Shown here: positions 34,135 to 41,338 of the stretch, piece by piece | How the letters are laid out: every line of letters begins with the position of its first letter | Numbering within the stretch: position 1 is the stretch's first letter | Source of the DNA: an uncultured Lachnospiraceae bacterium | Lineage (GTDB): Bacteria; Bacillota; Clostridia; Lachnospirales; Lachnospiraceae | NCBI GenBank assembly: GCA_905233695.1 | Contig: CAJODN010000002.1 | Coordinates: forward strand, 52,914 to 116,913 | Direction of reading: 5' to 3' | DNA length: 64,000 bases | Notes under the pieces: generated by a model | Seen by the model: only the letters and a program-made list of their open reading frames with translations | Database searches by the model: none | Told to the model about the DNA's origin: nothing | Made by a program: the position numbers and the translations under genes

Positions 34135-34163
34135 TTGCTTATTTTTCCCAAATAAGCTATAAT
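34135..34163 (+). promoter_or_regulatory. Promoter with palindromic spacer for the NUDIX gene
   Basis: TTGCTT (34135-34140) and TATAAT (34158-34163) with 17-bp spacing. The inverted repeat GCTTATTT (34137-34144)/AAATAAGC (34150-34157) fills the spacer and overlaps the -35, so it looks like a repressor operator; it could also serve as a weak hairpin for upstream transcripts. TAGGAG precedes the ATG at 34207. The rest of 34048-34130 shows nothing recognisable. Confidence 0.72.
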
Positions 34164-34206
34164 TTCTAGTAATTATGAGTTTACACCACACTGATAGGAG
34201 AAAACA

Positions 34207-34656
34207 ATGATAGAAGCAGTAAGTTGTGGGGGTGTGGTAATCTATCGTGGGAAGGTATTGGTACTTTATAAGAACATCCACCATCGCTATGAAGGATGGG
34301 TTCTTCCGAAGGGTACCGTAGAAGAGGGCGAAGAGCACGAGACGACCGCCCTTAGAGAGGTTAAAGAAGAGTCAGACGTTGACGCCAAAATAATCAAATA
34401 TATTGATAAGACATCATATACGTTTCTTGTGCCGGAAGGTGAAGTGTACAAGGACGTACATTGGTTTCTTATGCGAAGTGATAGTTATCACTCAAGCCCG
34501 CAACATGAAGAGTTTTTCGAGGATTCGGGATATTATAAATATCATGAGGCATATCACCTTCTTAAGTTCCCTAATGAGAAGGATATCCTTGAGAAAGCAT
34601 ATAACGAATACCTCGAGTTGAAGCGCGCGAAGCTTTGGACAAATCGAAATTTCTAG
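34207..34656 (+). CDS. NUDIX hydrolase
   Basis: Small NUDIX pyrophosphatase, 149 residues. The start SCGGVVIYRGKVLVLYKN leads to the NUDIX box GTVEEGEEHETTALREVKEESDV, which matches Gx5Ex7REUxEExGU except that Ser-Asp stands near the usual terminal Gly position. The Glu metal ligands are intact. The KDVHWFLM and EEFFEDSGYY stretches resemble Ap4A/diphosphoinositol-type hydrolases, but the substrate is not predictable. Confidence 0.9.
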   Translation: MIEAVSCGGVVIYRGKVLVLYKNIHHRYEGWVLPKGTVEEGEEHETTALREVKEESDVDAKIIKYIDKTSYTFLVPEGEVYKDVHWFLMRSDSYHSSPQHEEFFEDSGYYKYHEAYHLLKFPNEKDILEKAYNEYLELKRAKLWTNRNF

Positions 34657-34660
34657 ATTT

Positions 34661-34975
34661 ATGGACGTATTAAATGTATATCTCAGCGACAATATAATAG
34701 ATGAATCGGTAGATATGCTTCTTAGAATGGCGACACATAAGAGTCTTCCCCTTGGCTACCAAGTAATAGTTGTTAGCGAGAAAGAGGAAGAGCTTCTTGT
34801 GATATACGGATCTCATGAAGTGAATACCGACCGTTTTCTCGATAAGAATTATCATATAGTCGGATTCGGCAAGGGTAAGAAGGAGACGGAGAAGCTTCTT
34901 AAGTATATTATTGACGATATGCTTGTTAATACAGGAGATATAAGTAAAGACAGGTTTTTAACAATTAAGAATTAA
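34661..34975 (+). CDS. Hypothetical protein, 104 residues
   Basis: Not recognised. It starts 4 bases after the NUDIX stop and precedes the DUF2953 gene by 23 bases, so it is probably part of that transcript. The sequence is a soluble alpha/beta type with no signal peptide and no membrane segment: an N-terminal amphipathic helix (DESVDMLLRMATHKS), a beta-rich centre (YQVIVVSEKEEELLVIYG), and a C-terminal helix (KETEKLLKYIIDDML). There are no cysteines and no recognisable catalytic motif. Codon usage and a plausible start support a real gene. Confidence 0.65.
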   Translation: MDVLNVYLSDNIIDESVDMLLRMATHKSLPLGYQVIVVSEKEEELLVIYGSHEVNTDRFLDKNYHIVGFGKGKKETEKLLKYIIDDMLVNTGDISKDRFLTIKN

Positions 34976-34998
34976 TTTAATATCGGGAACAAGAACAT

Positions 34999-36012
34999 AT
35001 GGCAATTTTTCTTACAATACTTAAGATAATAGGAATAGTGCTTTTATGTATTATCGGATTGATTCTTGTTATAATTCTCTATGTACTTCTTACGCCTTTC
35101 TGGTTCAAGCTAGAAGCATTAGTCGACAGAGAATTAAATTATGACATCAGGTTTAAAGCAACTTCGTTTTTGCATTTTATTCAAGTTCATGTTAATCTGA
35201 AAAAAGACGAGGATCTGGTATTTGATGGTACTGTCGTCGGAACACTTGTTAAAGTTTTTCCGAAAGATGACAAGGGTGAAGACGACAAGGAGAAAAGTAC
35301 TGAGGTGGTAGAGTCCTCTGATGATTCTATAGATAAAGTTGAAGATAAAAAAGTTGATGAAGTCTCAGAATCAACGGAAAATAAAGAAACTAATACCGGT
35401 AGTCAATCTGAAGATGAGGATAACAAGATAAGTGAAGAAACTGTCGAAGAAACATCCGACAGCCGGATTATCACTTCCGATACTTCGCCCGGTGAAGATT
35501 CAATCGAAGAAGAAAAAGAAGAAAAAACCGGCGTCTGGGAGAAGATAAAGGCATTTTTCCATAAGCTCAATCCCAAAAACTGGGGCCCGATAATAAGGAA
35601 AAAGATAGAAGAGCTTAAGATAAAAATCAAGAATCTTATAAAAGATTTAAAAGAGAAAAAAGAAAAGATAATTGCAATTATAAATGACCCTCAAAATAAA
35701 GAGTGGTTTAAAAAGATATTTACCCAACTTAAAAAGCTAATAAAGTCTCTTAGGCTTAATATGAGAGGGACCGATCTTGATTTTTCAATTGGTGAGCCTG
35801 ACTCAACCGGTCTGGTAAGCGGAGGCCTGTCCCTATTCCCGCCTACATATGATAAGAAGGTCAGAATTCTTCCGGACTTTCAATCGGATGATTTATATCT
35901 GGACGGTAAGATTGTACTTAAGGGTAAAATACAGATAATATCTGTTGTGATAATGGCGCTTGTTATAATAACGGACGCTAACACCAAGAGGATACTTAAG
36001 TTACTTAAATAG
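34999..36012 (+). CDS. DUF2953 domain membrane protein with acidic insert
   Basis: A 337-residue protein with an N-terminal span (LTILKIIGIVLLCIIGLILVIILYVLL in two parts), a short exterior or cytoplasmic beta region (ELNYDIRFKATSFLHFIQVHVNL) and a long, low-complexity Glu/Asp/Ser segment (about 88-175). A Lys-rich coiled region (KKIEELKIKIKNLIKDLKEKKEK) follows, and then the conserved DUF2953 C-terminus (GTDLDFSIGEPDSTGLVSGGLSLFPP, with DLYLDGKIVLKGKIQ). DUF2953 proteins are commonly encoded next to GerW in spore-forming Firmicutes, as here. The acidic insert is longer than usual. Confidence 0.82.
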   Translation: MAIFLTILKIIGIVLLCIIGLILVIILYVLLTPFWFKLEALVDRELNYDIRFKATSFLHFIQVHVNLKKDEDLVFDGTVVGTLVKVFPKDDKGEDDKEKSTEVVESSDDSIDKVEDKKVDEVSESTENKETNTGSQSEDEDNKISEETVEETSDSRIITSDTSPGEDSIEEEKEEKTGVWEKIKAFFHKLNPKNWGPIIRKKIEELKIKIKNLIKDLKEKKEKIIAIINDPQNKEWFKKIFTQLKKLIKSLRLNMRGTDLDFSIGEPDSTGLVSGGLSLFPPTYDKKVRILPDFQSDDLYLDGKIVLKGKIQIISVVIMALVIITDANTKRILKLLK

Positions 36013-36069
36013 AATATCTTTTCTATAAAATATAAAGAATAAACATTTTGCAAATGTAGGAGGTACGAA

Positions 36070-36531
36070 ATGGAGAAGAATAACGAAGTGTTCAAGCAGA
36101 CAATAGGATCTTTATTCAACGGAATGGATTCCTTCCTGTCGACAAAGACTGTAGTGGGAGAGCCGATTCGTATCGATGATACGATAATTCTTCCTCTTAT
36201 TGATGTATCATTCGGTGTTGCTGCAGGTGCGCTTACGGATGATAAGAAGAATGACGGTGCAGGTGGTCTTGGCGGTAAGATGCAGCCTTCGGCAGTAATA
36301 GTAATTCATAACGGTACCACAAGACTTATCAATGTATCCACACACACAGGTATTGATAAGATTCTTGATATGGTCCCTGATTTTGTAGATCGTTTCGCCA
36401 ACAAGAATAAGGACAAGAAAGAAGCCAAGGCAAACGGTGATAAGGGTAAAGACCCTGAAGCAAGAGAAGCCGCCGCTGAAGAGATTAGAGACAGGGTTAA
36501 TGAATCGGCAGCTGAAGCTTTAGATAAATAA
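36070..36531 (+). CDS. GerW/YtfJ family sporulation protein
   Basis: Spore germination-associated protein (GerW, formerly YtfJ), 153 residues. It has the family core TKTVVGEPIRIDDTIILPLIDVSFGVAAGAL and the Gly-rich GAGGLGGKMQPSAVIVIHNGTTRLINV, then a charged Lys/Asp/Glu tail. AGGAGG precedes the ATG by about 6 bases. Presence suggests a sporulating ancestor or lifestyle. No sigma-F or sigma-G promoter could be recognised in the 57 bases before it. Confidence 0.92.
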   Translation: MEKNNEVFKQTIGSLFNGMDSFLSTKTVVGEPIRIDDTIILPLIDVSFGVAAGALTDDKKNDGAGGLGGKMQPSAVIVIHNGTTRLINVSTHTGIDKILDMVPDFVDRFANKNKDKKEAKANGDKGKDPEAREAAAEEIRDRVNESAAEALDK

Positions 36532-36543
36532 TAGAGGTATGTT

Positions 36544-37920
36544 ATGGAAATTTTCTTGAATATAATTAATGCAATACTTATATTCTACTTTGGAGCAACT
36601 AACATAGTTTCAATTGTAGTTGAATTATTGTATATGCTCGGATGTTTTCTTGTTTTCAGAAAATCCGGATCAAAATGGTGGATATCTCTTGTTCCGTTTT
36701 ACAGGGAATATGAGCTGGCTCGTTGCGCCAATCGTGAGGCGGATGGACGTCCTTATGCAGCAATATTGTTTATAAACAACGTATTCTCTGTTTTGGGATA
36801 TTTTGCCCAGTATTTTACTTCCGAAGAATATGCGACCCAATTAAATGTTGTTCTGGCGGCAATTCAGGTAGCGATTATCATTCCGTGGTTTATATATAAT
36901 CTTCGTGTGTTCAACGGTCTTGTTGAGATATATAATTCAACAAGATGGTGGGCTATTTGTTATGCTATAATGACTCCAAGATTTATTCCGCTTCTTTATT
37001 GGGGATTTAATAAGAAATGTCAACCGAAATTCAAGGTTAATGAGCTTGAGAAGGAGATGGAGAAATTAGCCAGGTACGGTAGCGTATCCGTAATGGAAGA
37101 GGGGCTTACCGTTAATCTTAATGAACGAAGTGTTAAGGGATTTCTTAAGGAGAAGAAAGTCTTACTCCGAGACATTCACATGGCTATTCCCGCAGGTCAT
37201 ATGGTTCTTTTGCTCGGTGGATCGGGTGCAGGTAAGACAACCTTCTTAAATGCCGTTAACGGTTATGAGAAGGCTGATGCCGAAGTGCTTCTTGAAGGCA
37301 AAAATATGTATACCGATTACAAGCAAATGATATATGAAGTGGGATTTGTACCTCAATCGCAGATGATGAGAGACAAAGATACCGTAATTAAGACAATGAG
37401 GGATTATGCCAATCTCAGGCTGCCCAAAGGTTTAAGTAAAGAAGACAGAGAAAGACGTATTGAAGAAGTTATGGACATCTTCGGCCTTATTCCCGTAAAG
37501 GATAATATGGTTGGACAACTCTCGGGTGGGCAGAAGAAGCGTCTGTCTATATCTATAGAATATCTGTCTAATCCTTCTCTATTCATATTGGATGAGCCCG
37601 ATTCCGGACTTGACGGCGTTATGGCAAGAGAGCTCTTTGAGAGACTTAGAGCCGTTGCAGATTCCGGACGAATTGTTATTGTGATTACGCACAGTCCCGA
37701 TCGTGTCGTGGATCTTTTTGATGATGTTATCGTACTTGCAAAGGACAGTGCGCGTACCGGTCGTCTTGCATATTACGGCAGTATTGATGATGCAAGAACC
37801 TTCTTCGAAAGAGAAAGTATGGAAGAAATTGTTAAGCGTATTAATCAGGTGGAAGAAGGCGGAGACGGACTGGCAGATGAATATGTATTAAAATATGCAG
37901 AGGTGGTTCAAAATGGCTGA
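36544..37920 (+). CDS. ABC transporter ATPase fused to an N-terminal membrane domain (DUF5684-like)
   Basis: ATP-binding protein of an ABCG/ABC-2 type exporter, 458 residues. Residues 1-165 form a membrane domain with about four spans and the DUF5684-type motif WWISLVPFYREYELARCANR. Residues about 185-450 are the ABC domain: Walker A LLGGSGAGKTTFLNAV (about 224-238), Q-loop FVPQSQ, signature LSGGQKKRLSISIEY, Walker B LFILDEPDSGLDG and the switch His in VITHSPDR. The reversed ABCG-like sequence style fits its partner, the permease whose start overlaps its stop by 8 bases. Confidence 0.9.
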   Translation: MEIFLNIINAILIFYFGATNIVSIVVELLYMLGCFLVFRKSGSKWWISLVPFYREYELARCANREADGRPYAAILFINNVFSVLGYFAQYFTSEEYATQLNVVLAAIQVAIIIPWFIYNLRVFNGLVEIYNSTRWWAICYAIMTPRFIPLLYWGFNKKCQPKFKVNELEKEMEKLARYGSVSVMEEGLTVNLNERSVKGFLKEKKVLLRDIHMAIPAGHMVLLLGGSGAGKTTFLNAVNGYEKADAEVLLEGKNMYTDYKQMIYEVGFVPQSQMMRDKDTVIKTMRDYANLRLPKGLSKEDRERRIEEVMDIFGLIPVKDNMVGQLSGGQKKRLSISIEYLSNPSLFILDEPDSGLDGVMARELFERLRAVADSGRIVIVITHSPDRVVDLFDDVIVLAKDSARTGRLAYYGSIDDARTFFERESMEEIVKRINQVEEGGDGLADEYVLKYAEVVQNG

Positions 37921-39373
37921 TAACAACAATGGAAGTGCCAGAACAGCACTTACAGTTCAACATAAAAGCGGTTTAGAACAGATAGGAATTTATTTTGGTA
38001 AATTCTTAAGAAGTTTTATTTATCAGAATGATTGGATTAAGCTTTTTATGTCGATGCTTATTGCCATATTGGTAGGATTCGCCTTGAGCGGTGACTTCCG
38101 TGTAACAAGAGAAGGTACACTTACGGGCGGATTTGCCGTTATATGTGTGTGCTTATGGAATGGTATGTTTAATTCAATACAGGTTATATGTAGAGAAAGA
38201 GATGTGGTTAAGAGAGAGCATAGAAGCGGAATGAAGGTCTATGCTTATATCTTATCTCATTTTATGTATCAATTGCTTCTGTGCCTTGCAGAGACAATTA
38301 TATCTGTTGTTGCATTTTATCTCGTTGGGTTTGATTTTTCGGGAGTCGGGATTATAACACCTTGGCTTATTCTTGATGTTACGATAACGCTTTTCCTTGT
38401 TACTCTTTCATCTGATTTGTTGTCACTGTTTATATCAGCTCTTGTTAAGACAACTACAACGGCTATGACAATTATGCCATTTGTACTTATATTCCAGCTC
38501 GTATTCTCCGGAGGACTGTTTCCACTTCCCGGAGTTGTAAGGAATCTATCTGTTCTTACGATATCGGGACCGGGATTCAATGCTTTGTCTTCAGAATTCA
38601 ATGTTAATGAATTGCCATACAAGGCTGTTACCGATATGCTTGAGATGGTAGATGATGTGGAATTCGATGTTACATTAACAGGTGAAGAGCTAATAGAGAT
38701 GCTTAATGATACAAGCAATCCCGACATTCAGGATCTTAGAGCGACGCAAGTCGGTAAGACAATGACTGTCCGTGAGTTAACGGATATCATCTCGACTGAT
38801 GATGAGTTCGCAGATCTTCGGGCCGAAACGATCCTCGAAAGGATTACTCTTGGTAAGGCTCTAAGCGAAGCGTCTAAGAGTGGTGCAGCAAGTCAATATA
38901 AATCAGCAACTATTCCCGATACTCCTATTACCGTCGGAATGGTTTTCGACTTTATTCTTAACGATGCAAGTCTCAGTGATGTAAGAAACACCACATTGAT
39001 TGAGCCTGTTACCGTTGGAAGTGCTATTAAGATGCTTAGAGATTCCAACAGTAGTATTCTTAATAAAGAAGTTAAATATTATACGACAATCGGAGAAGTA
39101 TTAGATTCTCTTAAAGCCGACGGAGAGCTTGATAAGTATAACACTAAGACAATCACATACCATACCAACCTGGGTAAAGTCTTAGACAAGGTCGGAAGAG
39201 ATGAGACAACGGTTAGAATCGAAAAAGAAGCTAAGAATTCACTTTATGATTCACATTATGAATACTCCAAAGTTAATCTTGTAATGAATTGGATTCATCT
39301 TCTCATCTTTGTAGTTGTATTTACTATAGCATCAATGATTGCCTTGTTATTTGTTGATAAGGATAAGAGATAA
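37913..39373 (+). CDS. ABCG-type permease with repeat-filled extracellular loop
   Basis: Membrane half of the exporter, 486 residues from ATG 37913 (AGAGGTGG at 37900-37907). Five spans lie in residues about 40-225: KLFMSMLIAILVGFAL, FAVICVCLWNGMFNSIQVI, the YQLLLCLAETIISVVAFYLV region, ILDVTITLFLVTLSSDLL and MTIMPFVLIFQLVFSGG. A sixth is near 455-480 (NWIHLLIFVVVFTIASMIA). Between spans 5 and 6, residues about 254-442 consist of about seven imperfect 27-28 residue repeats of the type T-x-G-x-x-h-x-x-h-x-x-D...h-x-x-x-T-h. ABCG proteins have an extracellular loop at this point, but one built of such repeats was not recognised. Substrate unknown. Confidence 0.88.
   Translation: MADNNNGSARTALTVQHKSGLEQIGIYFGKFLRSFIYQNDWIKLFMSMLIAILVGFALSGDFRVTREGTLTGGFAVICVCLWNGMFNSIQVICRERDVVKREHRSGMKVYAYILSHFMYQLLLCLAETIISVVAFYLVGFDFSGVGIITPWLILDVTITLFLVTLSSDLLSLFISALVKTTTTAMTIMPFVLIFQLVFSGGLFPLPGVVRNLSVLTISGPGFNALSSEFNVNELPYKAVTDMLEMVDDVEFDVTLTGEELIEMLNDTSNPDIQDLRATQVGKTMTVRELTDIISTDDEFADLRAETILERITLGKALSEASKSGAASQYKSATIPDTPITVGMVFDFILNDASLSDVRNTTLIEPVTVGSAIKMLRDSNSSILNKEVKYYTTIGEVLDSLKADGELDKYNTKTITYHTNLGKVLDKVGRDETTVRIEKEAKNSLYDSHYEYSKVNLVMNWIHLLIFVVVFTIASMIALLFVDKDKR
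38672..39240 (+). repeat. Degenerate ~27-codon repeats within the permease gene
   Basis: Repeat units begin at LTGEELIEMLND, TVRELTDIISTD, TLGKALSEASKS, TVGMVFDFILND, TVGSAIKMLRDS, TIGEVLDSLKAD and NLGKVLDKVGRD. Most are followed by a variable loop and a TIxxxI- or TLIEPV-type strand. Conservation is at protein level; the DNA copies are diverged, so this is an old expansion rather than recent slippage. Confidence 0.8.
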
Positions 39374-39378
39374 GATAT

Positions 39379-40449
39379 ATGACCTCACATTCTAAGAATG
39401 ATAACAGAATCATTGGATTTGATGGGTTAAGAGTATATGCAATTCTCATGATTGTCGCCTGTCATACCAAGATGTTTACAGAGAGTGCCGGAGGTGTTGG
39501 TAACAGTATATTCTTCTCTTTAAGCGGATTCCTTGTGTATTATTCGCTTAAGAATGTTAAGAACATTAAAGATATAGGCTTTTTCTACGTAAAGCGTTTA
39601 TTAAGAATAGTTCCCGTTACGTGGGCAGTGTTGTTGATAATCTGGAGAATGATTCCGGGAGTTTTCTCATTAACTGATTTTAGTACAGATCATAGTCTGA
39701 TACTTAATATGCTTTTTATACGCGGATATGAGCATCTTTGGTTTCTTCAACACCTTATGCTGATGTATCTTATTGCACCTTTAATATGGCTTATATATAA
39801 GGTTATATACAAGGCTGTATCTAAGACATCGCTTCCCGGAATATGGGCTTATTTATTCCCGGCCGTTCTTTTGATCATAATTGCCGTAATTATGAAACTG
39901 TTCCTTACAGCAGATGTACTTACAATGGCCGGCAACGGAAATCATAGTCAGTTTCGGGGCTGGATGTTTATCTTGGGATTTGCTACGGCAATTCTCGGAG
40001 AAGCATTTAAGAATGAAATAAAAATACAAAAGCATTCCGGTGTGTTCCATGCTTTAAAAGTATTTACAAATGTATATACCGTATTGTTTTTTTTGATTTT
40101 TACAATAAGTGTTGTGCCGATTGTATATGAATTCGGTTATCTTTCGGTGTTTGATAACAGGATGGTAAGATTAGCATGTGATTTGGTTTTACTGTTTCTT
40201 TTATCAGTGACAAAGGATACGTTTGTTGCAAAAGCACTTGATTGTAAACTGCTTGTAAAGCTATCAGCTCTGTCTTTCGGTATATATCTATGGCATTTTT
40301 TCTTTGTTTCATTTTTCGTTACGGGAAATGGAATTCATAGCTTTATTTTTGATCTTTTCATCAGTATATGTGTATCAATGTTTACATATACGGTTGTTGA
40401 GAAGAATGCTCAGAAGCTTGTTAGAAGAATTGGTGAAAAAAGAAAGTAG
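39379..40449 (+). CDS. Acyltransferase 3 family membrane protein (OafA/YrhL type)
   Basis: Integral membrane O-acyltransferase, 356 residues with about ten spans. The start RIIGFDGLRVYAILMIVACHTKMF contains the conserved catalytic His; then SIFFSLSGFLVYYSLKN, FYVKRLLRIVPVTWAVLLI and EHLWFLQHLMLMYLIAPLIW, ending FGIYLWHFFFVSFF. Such enzymes acylate sugars of the cell surface or lipids. It follows the ABC exporter by 5 bases, so it may modify the exported compound or its surface acceptor, which is inference. Confidence 0.9.
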   Translation: MTSHSKNDNRIIGFDGLRVYAILMIVACHTKMFTESAGGVGNSIFFSLSGFLVYYSLKNVKNIKDIGFFYVKRLLRIVPVTWAVLLIIWRMIPGVFSLTDFSTDHSLILNMLFIRGYEHLWFLQHLMLMYLIAPLIWLIYKVIYKAVSKTSLPGIWAYLFPAVLLIIIAVIMKLFLTADVLTMAGNGNHSQFRGWMFILGFATAILGEAFKNEIKIQKHSGVFHALKVFTNVYTVLFFLIFTISVVPIVYEFGYLSVFDNRMVRLACDLVLLFLLSVTKDTFVAKALDCKLLVKLSALSFGIYLWHFFFVSFFVTGNGIHSFIFDLFISICVSMFTYTVVEKNAQKLVRRIGEKRK

Positions 40450-40454
40450 TAAAA

Positions 40455-40492
40455 AACTCCCCACTGAAAATCAGTGAGGAGTTCGTTTCTTT
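40455..40492. terminator. Bidirectional terminator between the acyltransferase gene and rpmB
   Basis: AACTCC-CC-ACTGA-AAA-TCAGT-GA-GGAGTT forms a stem with a small internal mismatch. It is followed by CGTTTCTTT on + and by TTTTTTACT on the minus strand, suiting both convergent genes. Confidence 0.88.
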
Positions 40493-40501
40493 AATAATTG
40501 T

Positions 40502-40687
40502 TTACGCTCTTTCTACGGCATTGGAACGAAGACATGCTGCACATACATATTGTCTCTTGGGTGTTCCGTTAACAATACATTTAACAGATTTGATGTTGGA
40601 TTTCCACATTCTGTTGGTTTTTCTATGTGAATGACTTACGTTATTACCGAAATGAGCGCCTTTACCGCATACTGCACATTTAGCCAT
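40502..40687 (-). CDS. rpmB: 50S ribosomal protein L28
   Basis: Large-subunit protein, 61 residues from the ATG at 40685-40687, which has GGAGGA (complement of 40695-40700) upstream; the longer frame to 40741 is not the start. It has two CxxC pairs (MAKCAVCGK and YVCAACLRS), so it is the zinc-ribbon (C+) form. SHRKTNRMWKSNIKSVK is conserved. It is transcribed divergently from the Asp23 gene. Confidence 0.96.
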   Translation of the reverse strand: MAKCAVCGKGAHFGNNVSHSHRKTNRMWKSNIKSVKCIVNGTPKRQYVCAACLRSNAVERA

Positions 40688-40745
40688 TTTACTATCCTCC
40701 TTTAATAAGACTCGATTCGAACATTCATCAAATCGCAACACGCAT

Positions 40746-40774
40746 ATATTATCATATAGAAATACAATTTACAA
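40746..40774 (-). promoter_or_regulatory. Probable promoter of rpmB
   Basis: On the minus strand TTGTAA (40774-40769) and TAATAT (40751-40746) are spaced by 17 bases, about 60 bases before the rpmB start. The -10 is imperfect, and a shifted TATGAT at 40756-40751 is an alternative. Confidence 0.5.
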
Positions 40775-40870
40775 GGGAAAATGTTATAAAATTCGCTTAT
40801 TTTCACATATTCTTATTGTAATAAAGTGAAAATATATACAATAATTAACCTCTTTTTTTTGTGAACTTGT

Positions 40871-40889
40871 TATATTTTCTGAAAATATA
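40871..40889. promoter_or_regulatory. Perfect 19-bp palindrome upstream of the Asp23 promoter
   Basis: TATATTTTC-T-GAAAATATA is a perfect inverted repeat with 9-bp arms, ending 8 bases before the -35 of the + strand promoter at 40898-40926. It looks like a dimeric regulator operator. No T-tract or coding relation explains it. Confidence 0.6.
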
Positions 40890-40897
40890 AAATCCCT

Positions 40898-40926
40898 TTG
40901 TCTTTTTATATAAAAAATAATATAAT
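40898..40926 (+). promoter_or_regulatory. Promoter of the Asp23-DAK2-recG operon
   Basis: TTGTCT (40898-40903) and a perfect TATAAT (40921-40926) at 17-bp spacing, about 40 bases upstream of the Asp23 start. The intergenic region 40742-40966 is otherwise AT-rich with the palindrome at 40871-40889. Confidence 0.78.
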
Positions 40927-40966
40927 ATTTATGCTGTGCATTAAATAAAATCATACGGAGGTTATT

Positions 40967-41326
40967 ATGCAAGGACAGATTCAGACAAATCTCGGAAAAA
41001 TCATTATTGATACTGACGTTATCGCTACTTATGCAGGTGCCGTTGCGGTAGAATGCTTCGGTATTGTCGGTATGGCGGCGGTTAACATGAAGGACGGTCT
41101 TGTTAAACTCCTTAAAAAGGATTATCTTAACCACGGTATCAATGTGACAATAGATTCAGACAATGAGATTTCATTTGATTTCCATGTAATTATTTCATAC
41201 GGTGTAAGTATTATAACGGTTACGGACAATCTTAAGGAGACCGTTAAGTACAGAGTTGAAGAATTTACGGGAATGAAAGTGAAGGACATTAACATTTTCG
41301 TTGAAGGCGTAAGAGTAATAGACTAA
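40967..41326 (+). CDS. Asp23/Gls24 family envelope stress protein
   Basis: YloU/Asp23-type protein, 119 residues. It has the family pattern GKIIIDTDVIATYAGAVAVECFGIVGMA, DISF-like EISFDFHVIISYGVSIITV and the C-terminal VKYRVEEFTGMKVKDINIFVEGVR. These proteins sit at the membrane face and relate to envelope stress; the exact role is not known. CGGAGG precedes the ATG. The next gene is DAK2 after 12 bases, the usual yloU-yloV pair. Confidence 0.92.
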   Translation: MQGQIQTNLGKIIIDTDVIATYAGAVAVECFGIVGMAAVNMKDGLVKLLKKDYLNHGINVTIDSDNEISFDFHVIISYGVSIITVTDNLKETVKYRVEEFTGMKVKDINIFVEGVRVID

Positions 41327-41338
41327 GGAGGGCATAAC

